A stretch of 64,000 nt of DNA from Liolophura sinensis (GCF_032854445.1 NC_088295.1:59441249-59505248), one strand, 5' to 3'. Counted from the stretch's first letter, positions 10,385 through 31,323 are shown. Numbers and translations are program-made. Notes: a model not told the origin generated them from the sequence alone.

Positions 10385-10918
10385 GCCTGTCCATATATAT
10401 TAAGCCCAGACTGTCCAACATAGTTCAACTTTTGTTGACTCAACAGCAAGTCGAGTGCTGTTGAATGTTCTAGTGTGTAGAGCTGTGTTGAGCTGTTTTT
10501 TTTTTTATTTTTTTTTTTATTTTTGGTTTTACCAAACTTTCGATAAATTGGACGGAAATTTCCATTTTTCTTTCCAATGCATGAGACACAATGACGAGCA
10601 GTCAATAGCATCGTGTCGTGGGTTTATGGGCTGCACTTATTGCCAAACTCCTGTATCCACGAAACTATCTCATCGTGAGACCATTTTCTCTTTTTCGCCT
10701 TGGGCACCGCCATTTTGCATGCTCTACAGGCCGGCTAATTGGCTACTTTCACTCGGCTTAACTTGTTGACGAAAAATACACATGCACATTTCTGATTCAT
10801 CAAAGTTGGATGGTGTTGAGTGTTGTTTAACACAGTTGAGAAACCCGTCCAGACTACTCAACACGGCTCAACTTGTTCACTCAACCTCAAGTTAACCCTT
10901 GTTGAGGCAACATTTGAT
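10385..10918. mobile_element. Possible non-autonomous DNA element with CAAC-rich ends
   Basis: Two segments about 410 bp apart (10405-10470 and 10850-10912) resemble each other in direct orientation: CCAGACT ... CAAC(A) ... TCAACTTNTTG ... ACTCAAC ... CAAGT. Both are rich in GTTGA/TCAAC words, as in subterminal repeats. Between them is a short minus-strand frame (10624-10713) encoding a basic 29-residue peptide. The element class is not established. Confidence 0.45.
10624..10713 (-). pseudogene. Short basic open frame, possible transposon gene remnant
   Basis: ATG (10713) to TAA encodes 29 residues beginning MAVPKAKKRKWSHDEI and continuing VSWIQEFG. The Lys/Arg cluster followed by an amphipathic W..DEI..WI.EF pattern looks like the start of a helix-turn-helix or Myb/SANT-like domain that stops early. 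I do not recognise the family. No splice site or partner exon was found, and chance cannot be excluded. Confidence 0.3.
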
Positions 10919-11009
10919 AGTTAAATTTTTAGCCAAACTCCAAAGCCAGAATCCAAACAGGAGCAGTATTAGTTCATATTTAATATAATTACACAATTTT
11001 TATTTAGGC

Positions 11010-11269
11010 TAAGGGAGGCCTCCGTGGCTCAGTTGGTTAGCGTGCTAGCACAGCGTAATGACTCGGGAGCCTCTCACCAATGGGATCGCTGTGAGTCCAA
11101 GTCCAGCTTATGCTGTCTTCCTCTCCGGCCGTACGGTCTTTCAGCAATCTGCGGATGGTTGTGTGTTTCCCCCAGGCTGTGCCCGGTTTCCTCCCACCAT
11201 AATGCTGGCCGCCGTCGTACAGGGGAAATATTTTAGAGTACGGCGTAAAATACTAATCAAATAAATAAA
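11010..11269 (+). mobile_element. SINE family S1, full length
   Basis: GGCCTCCGTGGCTCAGTTGG, A/B boxes, core and ACGGCGTAAAATACTAATCA tail. A 9-bp target duplication TATTTAGGC flanks it (11001-11009 and 11270-11278). Confidence 0.92.
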
Positions 11270-13616
11270 TATTTAGGCCTAGTACAAAGCTGAAGACTTG
11301 GCGTAAAGTTAAATCTGGTGTTAAGTCTTAAACCAGTATTGAGTAACAGGGCCCTTTAGCGTCGTTTCCCTGACGACAAAACGGTTATCTTCGTCTTCTG
11401 AAGAGAGCAATTTCTTCACCTACCAAAATTAAACTCAGGCGCGACATATAGTTTTAAAGTGTCGATTTTCCTCATCGAAAATTATCAGCGAACATTTATA
11501 AATAACATGTTTTACAACAGTGACAAAACTGAAAAGACCTTTAGCACAAAGTGTACATGTACCTCTTCCACTAAATGTGACAAGGTAACTGGAAATGAAA
11601 ACAAACAACAAGCAGACTAAATTACATGAAAGTGAAGAAATTGGTGAAATCAAAGTCGGACAAGACATGAAACATTATTATGATAAATTTCAGTCTGATG
11701 TCCAGAAACGTTGCAAAATTTGCAGCAATGTAACACGTAAGTATCAAGGCAATAATATGACACTTAAAGTATCTGTCACAAGCAGTTCTAAACGGGGACA
11801 ATCACATCGATCGGATGAAAGTTATATGCATAAACCAAACGAAAACCTACCTGTGATAAGTTTATGTGTCCAGTGTGCTGGAAAGCCACAACAATGTAGA
11901 GCAGATTGTGGCTTACTTCTTACCTGTCTTAAATTAACAGTTATTACATTGTTCTGGTTGTAGACATAATTTAGTGAATGAGAATGTCTGTACAAGCTGC
12001 CATACTAACCAAAGCTAACAATGGTACAGTAATAATGGTGATAATCCTACGTGTACTCCATGTTACAGGTACTTTAAGAAATATAACAAACTACCACTTA
12101 TAACTACAAATTCTGTAACAGGACGCAGATACCATGCACATGTCGACTGTAAATGGAAAATCAAATGTGAGATATTTTCTTGTGATCTTAATACCTGGAC
12201 AATTTATGCGCAAACTAATGACAAATATCACCAAGAAGATGCTATACGACAGCGCAAAATGTTTTTACAGAAAAACTTCAGTTCATATTGAAGATACAAC
12301 AAAAATGAAACATCTGTGTGAGTGTACTCAAACACGCCTAAAACTTGTTGACATGCATTACAAGGTGGCATTAAAAAAATGGACGAACACCCATCATATG
12401 GTTCAGACTGGCGACATGCTGAGAAAATTCTGGAACAAAATTCAGACTTGGTACTACTTTTTCAGCATTTATTCAAAAATTTGAAACGCCACTACCATTT
12501 TGTTTTGGCAAACAATGAAAATTTTACATTAGCTAGTAAGTTAGGCCAATGTTTCATGGGCTACGATAACAAGTACGATTTAACTGCAGTTAGATTTCCT
12601 TAGATTTTCTGATTATTTGTGACCAAAATAATAGGGCAAAGGTCATTGCAATCAGTATAAGTAATTCTGATGAATCCTAAGTCCATGCTACCACTCTTGC
12701 TATCGTTTTCTCAAATATTACATGTAACATTAGATCCCGTGAACACAGACAAGAATTACATCAATTTAATGACGGTCATGTTTTTTTTTTTTATTATCCA
12801 CCATGCAGTCTGAGTGGCCCCATTAAACCAAACATACAACATGACAAAGATCCTTCAATAAAAGCTGCGGTTGCATCTCTTACATTAAACACCAGTTTAT
12901 GTAATTCCCATGCTCTTCAGGCATTCGGGCGTCACATGACGGAAACATCCACATTAAAACTGTTCATCAGACCTCTGGAGACCGGCTTCAAAGCTAAAAT
13001 GCGAGCATGGTCTCCATGTCTTTAACAGTCACTTACCCAAAAATATACAGATTTTGTCACCAATCACATTCCCAGCAATACAGTCTCAGAAGATGCTAAA
13101 CTCGCGTTCCTGTCATAATTAGAAAAAATTGGTTTCAATCACGGTGGGAATCCACTTTAACAGCAGAATTTCTGTATTACACTCCAGTGCATGAAAGACA
13201 CAATCCTTTACTTTACAGATAATGTCACTGAAAGAAAGTTTAGGGACATTGATGAATCCATATTCAGTTCACAACTAAATAGTAAGGTGTCTGTCCTTTT
13301 AATGAAAATGCTTGACCAGTTCTTATACAGTGAAACCCTAGAGTATTCAACCAATGAAAAAAACAGAAAGTTATGCAAGACAGGCATCAATTCGTAAAGT
13401 TGATAAAGAAACGAAATGTGCCGAACGTGGGCTTGACTTAGCTTCTTAAAACAAATTACACAAGAGCACAGCTATGGAAATAATGTAAGTTCTAAATGCA
13501 AACAGATGCTATCAAAGTTAGATCATAAAACTGCAAGTGAATGGCATTCCGAACCCTCTCAAGAACACCAGTATGTATACGCGATCTGTTAGAGGCAGAC
13601 GACTGTCAATACATAT

Positions 13617-13816
13617 TTATTTATTTATTTGATTGGTGTTTTACGCCGTACTCAAGAATATTTCACTTATACGACGGCGGCCAGCGTTATGGTGGGAGAA
13701 AACTGGGCACAGCCCGGGGGAAACCCACGACCATCCGCAGGTTGCTAACAGACCTTCCCACTTACTGCCGGAGAGGAAGCCAGCATGAGCTGGACTTGAA
13801 CTCACAGCGACCATCC
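13617..13816 (-). mobile_element. SINE family S1, truncated, inserted in decayed gene
   Basis: Starts with the A/T tail (ATTTATTTATTTGATTGG) and ends in the B-box region (TGGACTTGAACTCACAGCG); the tRNA 5' part is missing. Target duplication ATACATAT (13609-13616 and 13817-13824). Confidence 0.9.
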
Positions 13817-14573
13817 ATACATATGTAATTTACATATAGGTATATGTTCTTGCTACTCTTTCATATGTAGAGGTCAACCCTACTGCAAGCATCTGTATTC
13901 AGGTTTAGCCACTTTTTTGAAAGATATTAACAATCCAGAAAAAACTTGTAGCTTTATACAAGCAGCAAAGCCCCATATTCAGCACACCCAACAAAGGGGA
14001 AAACGAAGATGACAACAGTAGCTTAGAAAGTGTCCTTAAAGATTTCCATGCATTTACACATCTGTGTTCTAGCACAAAACCAGACTTGAAAATATTACAA
14101 CACAAACAATCGAATCTCTGTCCATTAAAAAACAAACCAGCTAGGCGTCAGCCCCATAATTTAGGCCTCCGTAGATCTAGTGGGCTTGTCAGAGAAAGTG
14201 CTTATTCACTGGTCACACCTGTATCAACAAATGGACAAGACCCACATGATGACAGTGACCCATATCGTCCCCAAGTTCCGTTTCCTGATAGATCAACAGA
14301 GAGACACGGTGGACGCAAAAGAAACAGATTATCCAAAAGAGGGAAAAGTTTTCAAAATACGGTAAACTATTCTCTAGATTATTTAGAACTTGAAGTTAAA
14401 CTTCAGTTTGAACACAGGAAAAAGAACATATGCACTGCTGACAGCACATCCTCATTCTTAGTGCCTGGTAGAACAATTTCAGATGATACATCATGTATGT
14501 CAGCGGAACCGTCAATTTCAACATGTTCCTCACCTGAACCCCAGCCATGTACTGACAGTGAGCCACAAGTAAC

Positions 14574-14721
14574 AATGATTTATTTATTTATTTATTTGAT
14601 CGGTGTTTTGCGCCGTACTCAAGAATATTTCACTTATACGACGGCGGCCAGCATTATGGTGGGAGGTAACCGAGCAGAGCCCGGGGGAAACCCACGACAA
14701 TCCGCAGGTTGCTGGAAGACC
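14574..14721 (-). mobile_element. SINE family S1, truncated, inserted in decayed gene
   Basis: Tail, GTTTTGCGCCGTACTCAAG, core, then stops after CCGCAGGTTGCTGG. The 8-bp target duplication CAAGTAAC (14566-14573 and 14722-14729) defines the insertion exactly. The host frame continues in phase across the site if the insert is set aside, so it inserted into then-continuous sequence. Confidence 0.92.
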
Positions 14722-15437
14722 CAAGTAACTAAAACACAAAAAAGCCAGACCTAGTATCAGTACGAATAACTCCGGTTCATGTCAAATATTATGCAGATAT
14801 TGTATCCAGGACAAGTCTGGCCATCCTTGCCAGTCACATTCACATCAGGATTATGATCATCATATAACAGCTTGTTCGTGTTTTGAAGACAATGGTGTTA
14901 TATTCCAATTTGCTACTTTCTCACAACTTCATTTTCGACATGTACGCAAACGTTCTCAATTTAAACCAAAGGTGACTAAATCCGATGGTGAAAGCCCTGC
15001 ATGACACACATGAAGTAGAAAAGAATAGGGATACTTTTCTTTCAAAGCACAGCCAAAAAAGAAACTTAAACGTAACATAACATATTTAAATCCATGTAAA
15101 TGATGCTTTACTCTGAAAAAAGCGTAAATCACGTGCTGTACACCACCCTACAAGCACAGCAGCTACCAATTGGATTTGTCCATTGTGTCACATTTCATGT
15201 AAAACGATGACCCACCGTCAGTTGGCCGTGATAAGTGTGACAAGTATACCATTTCCACTGTGTAAATCTGTCAAATACACCATCTCCTTACAAAACCTGG
15301 TAGGCCTACTGCTCACAATGCACCGAGAAACCAAAAAGCACTACCAGTGCATGTAAACGACACGTGTAAAGTCATGTAGGTGTACATTCTAGGTGACGTA
15401 AAACATCTTACGGAACTTTTGAGCAAACAGAACCTAG

Positions 15438-15657
15438 TTTACCCTCATTCTTCAACCTTTTCAAACACCACTGTCACTCATATTTTGAAACATTCTGAGA
15501 GGACTATGGGGTGAAGAGAAATAATCCACACAGTTTTGTGAAGCTTAAATTTTAGTGACACGAACAAATTGTTTTTTTGTGTTATTTTCATTACAATTGT
15601 ATTATAAATTCCACTGGAAAAAGTGCGTTAGAGGTCAAAAAGTTTAAATTTTACATA
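15438..15657 (+). mobile_element. Foldback element (MITE-like), family M1
   Basis: TTACCCTCATTCTTCAACC, then the shared interior (CACAGTTTTGTGAAG, GTTATTTTCATTACAATTG, CCACTGGAAAAAGTGCG), and a degraded right end GAGGTCAAAAAGTTTAAA. Confidence 0.78.
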
Positions 15658-16050
15658 GGCTAAAGTTTTGCAAAAAAAGCTTCTGTGTGACGTAATAATG
15701 ACGTCATGTAATACATGTACATGTAGCTACACGTGTATTTTCCAGACAGATGTGTGACGTTCCCATTGCTCCACGTGTGCGGAAACAATGAACATGCAAG
15801 TGTCCTAGAAGAAAAAGACCTATAAAATTAGAAACATTAGCTCATTAGTTAATTTGCCAAACTACAATAAATATGAAAAGGTGATCAACTGAACGAGTCA
15901 TACTTTAAAGGCCTAGTGTTTTATTATTTATTCATAAATAGATACCCTTGTATGTATTGTTAATTTGAGAGTACAAAAATTAAAAAGAAAAAAAAAAGAA
16001 ATGATACATTCATTCGAGTAATAGGACATAACTAGATAACTAGATAATGA

Positions 16051-16283
16051 TTTTTTTTTTTATTGGTGTTTTACGCCGTACTCAAGAATATTTCACTTAT
16101 ACGACGGCGGCCAGCATTATGGTGGGTGGAAACCGGGCACAGCCCGGGGGAAACCCACGACCATCCGCAGGTTGCTGCCAGACCTTCCCACTTACGGGCG
16201 GAGAGGAAACCAGCATGACCAGGACTTGAACTCCCAGCGACCGCATTGCTGAGAGGCTCCTGTGTCATTACGCTGCGCTAGCG
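16051..16283 (-). mobile_element. SINE family S1
   Basis: A T-run and GTTTTACGCCGTACTCAAG tail, core, B box reversed, head ending TTACGCTGCGCTAGCG. Perfect 12-bp target duplication ACTAGATAATGA (16039-16050 and 16284-16295). Confidence 0.94.
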
Positions 16284-16559
16284 ACTAGATAATGAAGCCG
16301 CCTTTATGCATGTTTTCCGCCAACACTCATTGGTCTCCGCCGAATTACGTCATTCAACACAAACATTTAACTACTGTCAGAGCTTCGTCATTTAGCTCAG
16401 TGTTAGAAGGCAATAGGAGCAACAACAAGCATACTGAATTTGTTCCCCGTAATGGTTTGCTGTCTGCAGATGGTTGTAAAAACAGATTATGGAAGAACTA
16501 TAAGAACCAGAGTTAAGTTTTTTCAAATTTGCAGGTGATTTGACATTGAGGAAGGTGTG

Positions 16560-17563
16560 TGTTACGGTATTGAAAACGGCAACAGAAAACAGACTCAGTG
16601 ACTCAATATTTCAATGTAAACAATGCTTTATATATATAAAATGAGACGTACAGTTTTACAGACAGTTCAACAACAACAACATAAAAAACATACACATCAG
16701 TATTACCGGTCTTTTAAAGTTTCAAGTTCACCTTTTCATCCCAAGGAACGTGTTCCAGGAGATCCAACGTAAAGACCATGGGATAAACACACAATTCACA
16801 CAAGTCACAAATTGTCCTAGACAGGTACTTCGCCAGGATAGCGAACGCGAACACAGGTTACACAGAACTGGAACAGTCAAGCCTTTGAATGACGTCACAC
16901 CCGCAGAGCACAACACAGGGTAAATACAGGCATGGAGGTATAATCCACTTCAGATCAGTCACAGCTCCCGCAGAAGCTCACAAACGAGCCGTTCAGAGAC
17001 GTAGAGTAATGTCACCTTGTGGCAGAACGAACGTCCTTTGCAAAACTGAAAACTTCAGTTTAGAGTCCTTGACGACCTTGTCGGTCAGGTGAGGTCAGCG
17101 TGTTAAACAAATTACACAGTCCACACTGTATAATCATAATAAAGATCCGAACACTAATAAACGTGACTTCCGCAGAAATTCACATAAACCAGACATCAGG
17201 ACAACTGTGGTACACAAACGGTGTCGGCATAAAAATCTGTCCTCCCAAATGAAACTGGCATCACCAGCTCATATAAACATAATGACTCGATACGAGAGCG
17301 TCGCACACTCTCCTGGCTCCCAGTGGATGCAGCAAAAATACCTCCCCTCTGCACAGAAAACACGGCTTATATACGTGCCAGGTGGATTCAACTATTCTTA
17401 GACACAGAATTAACAGCCAATGAACAGCCAGTTAAATAAACAGAGCATTGAACAAGGTGCTTTCGCCAGGTCCGCGCTGTACATATATAACAGGGCCTGT
17501 TATGCTTTCACAAAGGTCCGCAGACTAACAGTACATGAAAACGTTAAATAGTCATACATAACA
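16560..17563 (-). mobile_element. Solo LTR of a retroelement, 1,004 bp
   Basis: The segment starts TGTTACGG and ends CATAACA (TG...CA with a short imperfect inverted end). It is flanked by a 4-bp direct repeat TGTG at 16556-16559 and 17564-17567, as expected for LTR-element integration. Read on the minus strand it has a TATA-like GTATATAAGCCG and a later TATATATAAAGC; this orientation is only favoured. No gag/pol coding is attached, so it is a solo LTR left by recombination. A Ty3/Gypsy-type origin is plausible from the duplication size but unproven. Confidence 0.72.
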
Positions 17564-17625
17564 TGTGGATTTGCACATTTGATTCTCTTTCTTTAACTCT
17601 CAACCTCGCTGACTTGAACACAACC

Positions 17626-17879
17626 CGCCGAGGGGGTTCGCGCGCCAGCACGGCGCAATGACCCAGGAGCCTCCTACCAATTGCCGTCACTGTGAGTCCA
17701 GCTCAACCTGGCTTCCTCTCCGCCGTACGTGGGAAGGTCTGTCAGCAACCTGAGGATTGTCGTGGGTTTCCACCGGGATCTGCCCGGTTTCTTCCCACCA
17801 TAATGCTGGCCGCCGTCGTATAAGTGAAATACTCTTGAGTACGGCGTAAAACACCAATCAAATAAATCAATAAATAAAT
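17626..17879 (+). mobile_element. SINE family S1
   Basis: AGCACGGCGCAATGACCCAG, core CCACCATAATGCTGGCC, tail GAGTACGGCGTAAAACACC and AAATAAATA. The A-box part is degraded. Confidence 0.9.
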
Positions 17880-18342
17880 ATTATGAAAATTCTTCTAAAA
17901 TGATTTCTTTGAATTCGTGTGCACTAAATGCGCTAGCCATACATTCATGGGTTAAAAAGGTTGAATTATTAAGGCAGCTAGATCTCGAAAATGATATTAT
18001 TTTGATACGAATACCCAGGTTCTATAACCCAGCCAGCATGGAGTTGTTCATCTAAGCCGTACTGGCGCCACTTTCACAAAATTTCTTAAGTCATATTTCT
18101 CGTAACATTTTTCGTAAAAGACGTTGTCTGCCTTATAGAGCCATAAGGCTACGTTATTTAAAAGAAAACTTACCAAAAACTGATATACGATGACTTTTCA
18201 AATTGGCCCCAGTGTGGCTGGCTGCAGATCAGCATAGGCGGTATATCTATTGTTTTGAGTGGATTTAAAGATATTATTGTGTTTCTCAGAAGCCCTACCT
18301 TTCATATAATGTTTAAACAAGGTCACAATCTTTGTAATTACA

Positions 18343-18408
18343 ACAATTTATTTTGTTTACTTGATTTATGTTCATATATGCCATATTCAAGAATATTTGA
18401 CTTATACA
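18343..18408 (-). mobile_element. SINE S1 tail fragment, degenerate
   Basis: TTTATGTTCATATATGCCAT followed by ATTCAAGAATATTTGACTTA is a diverged copy of the S1 3' end. Core and head are absent. Confidence 0.6.
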
Positions 18409-18833
18409 TACACCATATCAATCAGGTAACTATTTAGTTATTGGCAGAGGACACTTTGCAGAGTCCAGTCTGACAGCTAGCTACCTTACTCATTTTCTCA
18501 AGGAAAAACTGCGGGCGAAATCAGCATTCTACCCCATTTGCCAACTGAATAGCTAATAAATGTAAACAATGTAACCTTGCAAGTATTTTATGTACATATC
18601 CTTCTTCATGTTTTAAATAAGTGTATATTTTAATTCAAACTATAATCTGATATTCTCCTCATTAGTACAGATTATAAAAGGTACAATTACAAAGGGTGTT
18701 TTTATTTTTGTGCGGACAATGTTTTGATCATACAGTGTATTGTCTTATTAACCTGACGTGTCAACCAATTTTTGCACAGTAATTTAACATGAATGTATAT
18801 ATACATGTATACACCCAATCAAAGGTTCTGTGC

Positions 18834-18897
18834 AGATTTATTTATCTGAATGGTGTTTTATGCCGTACTCAAGAAGATTTTACTTATACGACATCGG
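18834..18897 (-). mobile_element. SINE S1 tail fragment
   Basis: GGTGTTTTATGCCGTACTCA then AGAAGATTTTACTTATACGA; only the 3' end of the element is present. Confidence 0.75.
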
Positions 18898-19051
18898 TCC
18901 GGTTCAGTATAGATAACTGCAATAGTAGGCCTATAAAGAACAAAACCAAGACTGGACATAACTTGATATATTTCTTAATTTTGAGTTTTTTAGTGACATT
19001 CAAGAATGTTTCACTTATAGGTTGGCTTTACTTTGAATTGTGTCTTTTTCC

Positions 19052-19295
19052 ACAATTAAAACCATAGGATGAAAATGAGCAATGCCAACAGCGGCGATAC
19101 CTTGATTTTGACGGCCGGTTGTTGTGTATGTGTTCTTTAAATTGTGCCACAAGAACAAACAATTAAAACGGTAGGATCAAAATGAGCAATGCCAACAGCG
19201 GAGATACCTTGATTTTGCGGGCCGGTTGTTGTGTATTGTTCTTAAACGCGTGCCACAAGAACAAACAATTAAAACTGCAGTATCAAAATGACCAT
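19052..19295 (+). repeat. ~108-bp tandem duplication, two copies and a partial third
   Basis: ACAATTAAAAC(C/G)(A/G)TAGGAT ... AATGAGCAATGCCAACAGCG ... GTTGTTGTGTAT ... GCCACAAGAACAA is repeated twice and begins a third time at about 19266. Confidence 0.9.
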
Positions 19296-19528
19296 ATGAA
19301 CACCATATAAAGTGTGATCCGATGTGTGAGTGAGCAGATAATTAACTTATGTAGAAAATGGGGCCTGAACGATGTGGTTGTGTTGCACAGGAGTGACTGT
19401 GTCTTGTGCATGTAACTGTACACGTCAACTGACTTCAACTCTTCTTAAACGCAGCGATATTGAGAACGACTGGGTGGCTATCATGTTGGGTGATTTGTTC
19501 AAGTTTGAGGTACAATCTTCTTTGTGGT

Positions 19529-19546
19529 GGGGGGGGGGGGGGGGGG
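19529..19546 (+). repeat. Run of 18 G
   Basis: Uninterrupted G run followed by CGGTG. The true length in the genome is uncertain, because such runs are often misread. Confidence 0.9.
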
Positions 19547-20616
19547 CGGTGTAGGAATGAGCATAAAATTTTTCGCAGGCCAATCTTGGGATAGAGTACA
19601 CCATGACGGTTAACTAAGAGCAAAACTGGGGCAGACTCTCGACAATGCGGTCACCATATCCTCGACGAAACCGACGAAAGTAAAGTCCAGGGTGCTACGG
19701 AAGATACAGTAAATGGGTGACCGCTGTGTGACGTGTAGCAATCAAATATATAAATATGCATTTGTACTAAGTAAACGACTATAGCCGTATAACCAGGACA
19801 GAAGCTTGGCTATCCGGTAACCTACGCAGTTTTTAATTAAGGCGCAAATTGTGTTTCTCTCTGGAAAGCCTTGAGTGTATACACCTACTGTATCTAAAAT
19901 TCGATATGAAACGGCTGTGTATAGACGACCAACAGGCTCTAACTGCTTGTGTGGCCTTGGTGACAATAAACGTCTATAAGGGTTAGCTGAAGACAACCTG
20001 TCTCTCGTCAATATGAAGGCAAACTTCCATTAATGTACTAGCGAAGTAAACGTAAGTTAACGGAGTACGGTATCAATTAATATAGACAAGCAGCTGTCTG
20101 TTTTATGTTCTTGCGCGTTTTCTATTACCAGAGGTGACTGGCCTATACCTATATACAAAGCTCACAGAAATAAAATTTCCCTTTAACCAAGCAGTCGATT
20201 GTTTATTGTGATTTGTGATGTACTTTTGAACTATTTTCATTAAGCTGGATGTCCACGACAAGCCTGCAATACTGTCAAAGTGGCTTTAAACAATAATTCA
20301 TTCATCCATGTAACGCTACATCAGTGTACATGGATCAAGGCAATTTACATGCCTACATGCACCCGCACATAATCTTTGAGGCTACGGTAACTGTCGCACG
20401 AGGCAACATTCTATCCCCAAACCGTTTTCTAGTTAATTTTTTAAAATAGTGGGTTGAAAGCACACACTCAGCCGGTGGATTCTGGATATTCTGTCACTTT
20501 GCGGCTATTATCCATTGCAACAAGTTGTTTGTTGTATGCTATTGCATGTATGTGTGTCGGCGCACGAGCCTATATACGTACATCTATGTATATATCATGG
20601 TGTATTTACGTACTAC
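19547..20616. other. Intergenic, no gene or repeat recognised
   Basis: Mixed-composition sequence without splice-flanked open frames, RNA genes or members of the repeat families seen elsewhere. Confidence 0.5.
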
Positions 20617-20889
20617 GGGCCTCCGTGGCTCAGTTGGTTAGCCTGCTAGCGCAGCGTAATGACCTAGGAGCCTCTCACCAATGCGGTCGCTGTGAGTCAA
20701 GTTCAGCTCATGCTGGCTTCCTCTCCAGCCATACGTTGGAAGGTCTGTCAGCCACCTGCGGAGGGATGTTTGTGGGTTTCCCCTGGGCTGTGCCTGGTTT
20801 CCTCCCTCCGTAATGCTGGCCGTCGTCGTATAAGTGAGTAAATATTCTTGAGCAGGACGTAACATACCAATCAAATCAATAAATAAACT
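20617..20889 (+). mobile_element. SINE family S1, full length
   Basis: GGGCCTCCGTGGCTCAGTTG, GCGCAGCGTAATGACC, B box AGTCAAGTTCAGC, core CCGTAATGCTGGCCG, tail ending AATCAATAAATAAA. Confidence 0.92.
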
Positions 20890-21482
20890 GACGTGTTACT
20901 ATGAAGACAACATTAAGCATAACATTATATTAATTTACTTTTTTGCCCTAAATCAGATAATCCCAATATAACAGCAAATCAACATAAAAAGTGTATCACA
21001 ATTTACAAATATAATTGTTTTTGCTCAGCAAACTGTACATTTCATAATTACATTCAATTATTATTCTGACTAATATCTGAATACAAGTAAACAAACCTAA
21101 TGGTCAGTTGTATAAGTAAGCCAATATCAGGTCAAACTAATGATCTGCATGCTTGTGTCTGCTGGAGAAAATCAACGTCATTAAGTTTCATTCTAATCTT
21201 TCATTCATCTAAAAGACAACAAATAACATAGCCTTAATAGTTTGGAAGAGAGGGGGGGTGGGGGGTGGGGAGGGGCAATACTGGTCCAGAATTGTCTTTT
21301 CAATGACTCAAAGCATTTTGTGTAAAACAAATATTTCTTATTGAGAGGGAGTGAGGTCTATATACGAGATCATAACAAAGGTAATATTCACTGTCATAAA
21401 AAACAAGCAGACTTTTGTTACCCAGCATGTGACAAGGCAGGGGATGGGGTCTGATTAACATTAATGATTACATACTTCACAC

Positions 21483-21831
21483 ACCTGATTTACTACACAG
21501 GTAGTAGCTGATATTACACCTGATCTACTACACATGTAGTAGCTGATATTACACCTGATCTACTACACATGTAGTAGCTTGATATTACACTTGATCTACT
21601 ACACATGTAGTAGCTGATATTACACCTGATCTACTACACAGGTAGTAGCTGATATTGCACCTGATCTACTACACATGTAATAGGTGATATTACACCTGAA
21701 CTACTACACAGGTAGTAGCTGATATTGCACCTGATCTACTACACATGTAGTAGCTGATATTTCACCTGATCTACTACACAGGTAGTAGCTGATATTTCAC
21801 CTGATCTACCAAACATGTTGTAGCTGATATT
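21483..21831 (+). repeat. 35-bp palindromic minisatellite, about 10 units
   Basis: The unit GATATTACACCTGATCTACT + ACACATGTAGTAGCT contains the inverted repeat CTACTAC-ACAT-GTAGTAG, so each unit can form a hairpin. Some arms carry matching or single changes (ACAGGTAGTAG). One unit has an extra T. Confidence 0.92.
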
Positions 21832-22443
21832 TTCACTTATTAATGGTATTTAATGGCAAGACAACATTTTGTCACTTCCATTACTTAAAGAGACTGTAGT
21901 GGAGATTTTTGGTAAAAAAATCCACATTTGAATATTTTAAAAATAAATTCTCTGTATTTACTACAAAAATCTTGAATTACTGTCTTTCAGTGAATATTAA
22001 ACTTGTAACTGTAGTATTTGTAGTGTTAAAATGATTCTAAAATTTAAAAAAAGATGCAACCCTCTCAATAGATTTTATGAATGTAATTACTGATTTTAAA
22101 CTGCAGTACATGCAGAGATAAGGCTGGTATTTTGAGAAAGATAATCATTTGAGCTGTTCTAAAATAATAGCAAAAAATCAACAGGACTTGCGCTCATCCA
22201 TATTTTGCCAAAAATCTCTGTTGTGATGATAATAGTCTCTGTAGCCAATTCGTTCCTGTAAGTTTTACTTATCTGATTACTAAATCCATAGGTAAAAGTA
22301 ACAGTAGCCTGTTTCTGGTAAGCTTAAGAATCCAGCATAACTCACAAGCTGACCGAAACTTTTCACACACTCATTCAGAAGGAGACACGTAGAGTGACAC
22401 ATGCTGTGCTCCAAACCATGACCTATCCCTCTCCCGGGGCAGT

Positions 22444-31323
<8,880 letters not shown>

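Larger units (their letters stand above)
11460..15350 (+). pseudogene. Decayed intronless gene with GATA-like and PHD-like zinc fingers
   Basis: A run of plus-strand frames looks strongly protein-like but is interrupted by frameshifts, stops and two SINEs. In order: 11595-11963, Lys/Ser-rich with CKIC, CVQC, CRADCG pairs; 11955-12290 in another frame, containing CSGC then C-x2-C-x17-C-x2-C with an internal stop, a Trp and a following basic YFKKYNKLPL, the layout of a GATA zinc finger; 12134-12603; 12803-13020, a frame with ALQAFGRHM and MRAWSPC; 13040-13400; 14086-14573, basic then Ser/Thr-rich; 14760-15004, Cys/His-rich (CRYC..., HSHQDYDHH); 15171-15320, CPLC...KCDK.HFHC...YC..C, a PHD-finger layout split by a frameshift. 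No introns were seen, which suggests a transposon gene or an old retrocopy. I cannot name the family, and no intact frame exists here. Confidence 0.6.

Noticed and set aside
11024-11264. tRNA gene suggested by A and B boxes at SINE heads
   Set aside because: Box spacing is far too long for a tRNA cloverleaf and the unit continues into the SINE core; these are tRNA-derived SINE promoters, not tRNA genes.
14086-14754. 222-codon frame taken as an intact gene
   Set aside because: The last part is translated from an inserted SINE with a CAAGTAAC target duplication; the rest belongs to the decayed zinc-finger gene.
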